Below are positions 60,803-64,000 of a DNA stretch of 64,000 bases, piece by piece. The stretch lies in NCBI GenBank assembly GCA_019187665.1, contig JABARH010000012.1, positions 1-64,000 of the forward strand. The letters run 5' to 3'. The notes under the pieces were generated by a model. It saw only the letters and a program-made list of their open reading frames with translations. It searched no databases and was not told the origin of the DNA. The DNA comes from Anaerolineales bacterium (GTDB lineage: Bacteria; Chloroflexota; Anaerolineae; Anaerolineales; Villigracilaceae). Each line of letters starts with the position of its first letter. Position 1 is the first letter of the stretch. The translations under genes were made by a program, and so were the position numbers.

Positions 60803-62545
60803 ATGCGTACCTACGATTCGCCCTACATCGCCGATTGGTTTGCGATCTCACTGCGCTGGATCACGCTGGTAGGCGCGCTTGTTTCGCTTGCCATCCGCGA
60901 TACGTTGGTTGAGATGGCCTGGGTGACCTTGCTTTTATTGTTGTGGAATGTAGGCATGACCTTCATGGCCGCGCTGAACGTGCGGCTGAATTTTCACCGG
61001 ATCGTTTCCGTCACCATGGATGCGGTGCTGGCTGTGATCTTCTTTTTTCAACAGGGAGGCATCACCGGCCCTACATGGTGGATCGCCATCCTGCCCATCT
61101 TGACCGCCTCGGTCTATTTCGAATTTTGGGGAGCGATGGGCGTTTCCATTGCCTTTGCGTTAATTCAATTTGGGAGTTTATGGTACACGGCCGGGTCGCT
61201 CAACGCTTCGCTGGCCGCGCTCCTGCCCGCAGGCGGCACTCTCGGCCTGGGAGTGTTGTTCGGTTTTCTTGGCGGACGGTTGGTGACCCATCTGCGCGCC
61301 AGCCGCGAAGATCACTTGCAGAATGAAGCACGTAAATGGCGCATCGAAAGCGAACGCCTGCGCGCCATCTACGAGTTGACCTCCACCCTCACTGCCACGC
61401 TCAGTTACAAACGCGTACTCGATACCGCCCTGGATATGGGCTACACCGCGCTCAACTCCGGTTCGGAGGAGGAGGGCGACGTGAAACTGGTCAGCGCAGT
61501 GCTGTTATTCAAAGGGGATAAATTGCGCGTTGGGTCGGCGCGGCGCTTCACCAACGCCGACATGAAAGTGACCCTGGCGGGCGAGGAGGGCGTTCTCAAG
61601 CGCCTTTTTGATGAGGGGGAACCGCTGCTTTCGCCCAACATCGGCTACGACCCGGAACTGGGACGCATCGTGGCGCTGCGTTCCTGCACCTCGGCCTATT
61701 GTTTCCCCCTGCGAAGCGGATTCAACGTCTACGGCGCGATGGTCTTCGCGCACCCCGACCCGAAATACTTCAACCCCGATCGCTGCAGCCTCATGGATAT
61801 CATCGGCCGCCAGGCTGTGATCGCCATCCAAAATGCGCGGCTCTACCAGGACCTGATCGAGGAGCGCAACCGCATGATCGAAGTGCATGAGGAGGCGCGC
61901 AAAAAACTGGCGCGCGACCTGCACGACGGCCCAACCCAGTCGGTGGCGGCGATGGCGATGCGTATCAACCTCATCCGCCGCATGGTCGAGAAGAACACCG
62001 GCAATGCCATTGATGAACTGGCCAAGGTTGAAGACCTGGCGCATCGCACAACGAAAGAGATCCGCCACATGCTCTTCACGCTACGCCCGCTCGTGCTCGA
62101 GTCGCAGGGGCTGAGCGCGGCGCTCCAATCCATGGCCGAGAAAATGCGCGAGACCTTCAGCCAGAATGTCGTCATTAATGTGGATAAAATCCTTTCCGAT
62201 CAATTGGAAATGGGCAAGCAGGGCGTGATCTTCTACATTATCGAAGAGGCGGTGAACAACGCGCGCAAGCATGCCAACGCCTCTGCCATCACCGTCCGCC
62301 TCGCGCTCGTGGAGACGGGCATCGCCCTGCTGGAGATCGCCGATAACGGCATGGGCTTCGATGTGCATGAGGTCAACCAGGCCTACGATAAGCGCGGCAG
62401 TCTCGGCATGGTCAATTTGAGCGAACGGACAGAACTGGTTAACGGCCTGCTCAATATTGATTCGACACCGGGAAAAGGCACGCGCGTGCAGGTTTATATT
62501 CCGCTCACCGAAGAAGCCGCCGACCGCCTGCATCACAAAAAATAA
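60803..62545 (+). CDS. Orphan sensor histidine kinase (multi-TM, GAF, HisKA_3)
   Basis: 580 residues: five or six N-terminal membrane helices to about residue 165, a GAF domain near 195-350, HisKA_3 with the phospho-acceptor His in ARDLHDGPTQS near 374, and HATPase (EEAVNNARKHANA, DNGMGFD). It belongs to the NarL/DegS-type kinases. No response regulator is adjacent, so its partner lies elsewhere. The signal is unknown. Confidence 0.87.
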   Translation: MRTYDSPYIADWFAISLRWITLVGALVSLAIRDTLVEMAWVTLLLLLWNVGMTFMAALNVRLNFHRIVSVTMDAVLAVIFFFQQGGITGPTWWIAILPILTASVYFEFWGAMGVSIAFALIQFGSLWYTAGSLNASLAALLPAGGTLGLGVLFGFLGGRLVTHLRASREDHLQNEARKWRIESERLRAIYELTSTLTATLSYKRVLDTALDMGYTALNSGSEEEGDVKLVSAVLLFKGDKLRVGSARRFTNADMKVTLAGEEGVLKRLFDEGEPLLSPNIGYDPELGRIVALRSCTSAYCFPLRSGFNVYGAMVFAHPDPKYFNPDRCSLMDIIGRQAVIAIQNARLYQDLIEERNRMIEVHEEARKKLARDLHDGPTQSVAAMAMRINLIRRMVEKNTGNAIDELAKVEDLAHRTTKEIRHMLFTLRPLVLESQGLSAALQSMAEKMRETFSQNVVINVDKILSDQLEMGKQGVIFYIIEEAVNNARKHANASAITVRLALVETGIALLEIADNGMGFDVHEVNQAYDKRGSLGMVNLSERTELVNGLLNIDSTPGKGTRVQVYIPLTEEAADRLHHKK

Positions 62546-62575
62546 GGCGCGAGCGTTTCTCTCTTCCCCGTTTCC

Positions 62576-63352
62576 ATGCCCACCGTTTCCAACATCTTTT
62601 ATTTTTCTCACGGCGCGGATAATATCTCGCGCCCACCGGTCGTGTTCATTCACGGCGCGGGTGGCACACATCTCCACTGGTCCCCGCAAACCCGGCGCAT
62701 CCCCAACTATCGCGTCTATGCCCTGGACCTGCCCGCGCATGGAAAATCGGCGGGACTGGGAAGCCAGCATATCGGCGAGTATGCCCGCGCGGTGATCAAC
62801 TTTCTCGACGCGCTGAAACTCAACGCCGCTGTGATGATCGGTCATTCCATGGGCGGAGGGATCGCTCTCTCCCTGGCGTTGGACTTTCCCAAACGCGTTC
62901 TCGGACTCGGCTTGATCGGAACCGGCGCCCGCCTGCGCGTTGACCCGCGCATGCTCGAATCCACCTCGCGGGCTGAGACGTTCCCCGCCGCCGTCCAACT
63001 GATCAACGACCTGGAGTTTGGCGTCTCCGTCAGCCCGCGGCTGAAAGAACTGGCACGGCAACGCATGTCCGAGATGCGTCCCGCCGTATTGCACGGCGAC
63101 TTCCTCGCCTGCGACGAATTCGATGTGACCAATCGCTTGAACGAAATCTCCGCGCCCACGCTGATTCTATGCGGCGCGCAGGATCAACTCACCCCGCCGA
63201 AATATTCCGAACAGTTGCATACCCAGATTCAAAATTCCCGTCTGGCCATCGTTCCCCAAGCCGGGCACATGGTCATGCTCGAACAACCGGAACTGTTCAC
63301 GCAAAGCGCCGCTGAATTTTTGGATACGATTCCATACCGTGCGGGACAGTAG
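62576..63352 (+). CDS. Alpha/beta-hydrolase
   Basis: 258 residues. Oxyanion HGAGG near residue 25, nucleophile GHSMGG with Ser near 90, acid Asp in LILCGAQDQLTPP and His in AGHMVMLEQPE. Similar to esterases and meta-cleavage hydrolases; substrate unknown. Confidence 0.87.
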   Translation: MPTVSNIFYFSHGADNISRPPVVFIHGAGGTHLHWSPQTRRIPNYRVYALDLPAHGKSAGLGSQHIGEYARAVINFLDALKLNAAVMIGHSMGGGIALSLALDFPKRVLGLGLIGTGARLRVDPRMLESTSRAETFPAAVQLINDLEFGVSVSPRLKELARQRMSEMRPAVLHGDFLACDEFDVTNRLNEISAPTLILCGAQDQLTPPKYSEQLHTQIQNSRLAIVPQAGHMVMLEQPELFTQSAAEFLDTIPYRAGQ

Positions 63353-63371
63353 CATAAGTTGCCAAATTGCG

Positions 63372-63968
63372 CTATAGATCGAATATCCGCTTCAGAATCG
63401 GCTTTGCCGCCTGCACCGCCCTGGCGCGATGACTGAGGCGGTTTTTTGTTTCTTCAGAAAGTTCTGCCATGGTCCGATTCAACTCCGGGATGAAAAAAAT
63501 CGGATCGTAGCCGAAGCCGCCCGCGCCTCTTTCTTCGGGGATGATCTCTCCCGCGCAGATTCCCTCCACCCATTCCACGCTTCCCCGCGCACCCGCAACG
63601 GCTACCGTCGCACGGAAGCGCGCCGTCCACGGTTGAGGTTTGTCCGCAAGGTTTTGCAGGAGAAAGATTCTGCGGTCTTTATCGGTTGCTCCGGGTTTGG
63701 ATGAATATCTTGCCGAGTAAAGCCCCGGCGCGCCATTTAACGCATCCACTTCCAGTCCCGAGTCGTCCGCGAGGCAGGTCAGTCCACTGGCGCGCGCGAA
63801 GGCGACAGCTTTTTTGGAGGCGTTTTCCGCATAGGTCGTGCCGTCTTCTTCCACTTCGAGGTTCAGTCCGATCTCGGCAGGGGCGATGAGTTGGAGCGGC
63901 AGGCGCGCCAGGATGAATCGTAGTTCGCGCAGTTTGCCTTTGTTGTTGGTGGCGAGCAGGAGTTTCAT
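63372..63968 (-). CDS. rdgB: XTP/dITP pyrophosphatase (RdgB/HAM1)
   Basis: 198 residues with LLATNNKGKLRELRF, DSGLEVDALNGAPG and GYDPIFFIPE motifs. It removes non-canonical purine nucleotides before they enter DNA. It is convergent to the hydrolase gene. Confidence 0.94.
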   Translation of the reverse strand: MKLLLATNNKGKLRELRFILARLPLQLIAPAEIGLNLEVEEDGTTYAENASKKAVAFARASGLTCLADDSGLEVDALNGAPGLYSARYSSKPGATDKDRRIFLLQNLADKPQPWTARFRATVAVAGARGSVEWVEGICAGEIIPEERGAGGFGYDPIFFIPELNRTMAELSEETKNRLSHRARAVQAAKPILKRIFDL

Positions 63969-64000
63969 GCTGGGTTTATGTTTTTGGATTTTCGACGTTC

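Overview
The window looks like a chromosomal segment of a Chloroflexota bacterium, probably Anaerolineae. This is an inference from gene content and style: Pro/Thr-rich lipoprotein linkers, GC-rich coding, paired M16 peptidases, DUF1800/DUF1501 Tat pair, F420-type Ddn oxidoreductase and a Gram-positive-type LexA box. No rRNA is present to confirm it. There is no CRISPR array, phage or plasmid region.

Layout. (1) 1-4129: the 3' end of an IS5-type transposase, a small gene, two miniature elements, then a nucleotide-sugar operon (4,6-dehydratase, nucleotidyltransferase, DegT aminotransferase, LMW tyrosine phosphatase). (2) 4173-8499: a NarX/NarL-like two-component pair, a MITE with a clear 9-bp target duplication, an orphan CcrM-type adenine methyltransferase and a small hypothetical gene. 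(3) 8771-22939: a respiratory block with a tetraheme lipoprotein built by internal duplication, a PQQ-propeller lipoprotein, a receiver-like protein, a membrane diheme cytochrome c (NarC-like), narGHJI, hemerythrin, an FmdE-like protein and a TDT-family transporter. (4) 23103-30864: lexA with its SOS box, the convergent tRNA-tuf-rpmG-tRNA(Trp)-secE-nusG-rplKAJL block, an FtsK-like ATPase and acpS. (5) 30875-41026: an active/inactive M16 peptidase pair, a ferredoxin-NADP reductase-like flavoprotein, a PyrD-like protein, ddn-like, dtd, trpS, a Rdx/SelW-like gene with an in-frame UGA (selenoprotein), an FmdB-type zinc ribbon, tRNA-Asn and glpX. (6) 41072-45762: rpsB-tsf-pyrH-frr-uppS-cdsA. (7) 46269-49611: DUF1501/DUF1800 pair and a membrane protein. 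(8) 49740-60561: a polysaccharide operon with GT-C and GT2 glycosyltransferases, Wzz, O-antigen ligase/polymerase and two sulfotransferases. (9) 60803-63968: an orphan histidine kinase, an alpha/beta hydrolase and rdgB.

The least conventional content is non-coding. Intergenic spacers carry strictly phased tandem arrays of 8-mers and 7-mers. Three lie in the polysaccharide operon, each with an octamer block followed by a heptamer block in the direction of transcription. Others lie beside dtd/trpS, selW/trpS, DUF1800 and between two tRNAs, some folded as inverted arrays. Four families of 96-154 bp elements with terminal inverted repeats and flanking direct repeats (MITE-A to MITE-D, names used only here) occur in seven copies, often next to promoters. 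A short hairpin, consensus GACGYTCTCNARCGTC, recurs around the nitrate genes.

As a unit, the NarXL-like pair probably controls the nitrate reductase, which the adjacent heme proteins may supply with electrons. All functional claims come from reading motifs and families by eye; no database search was run.
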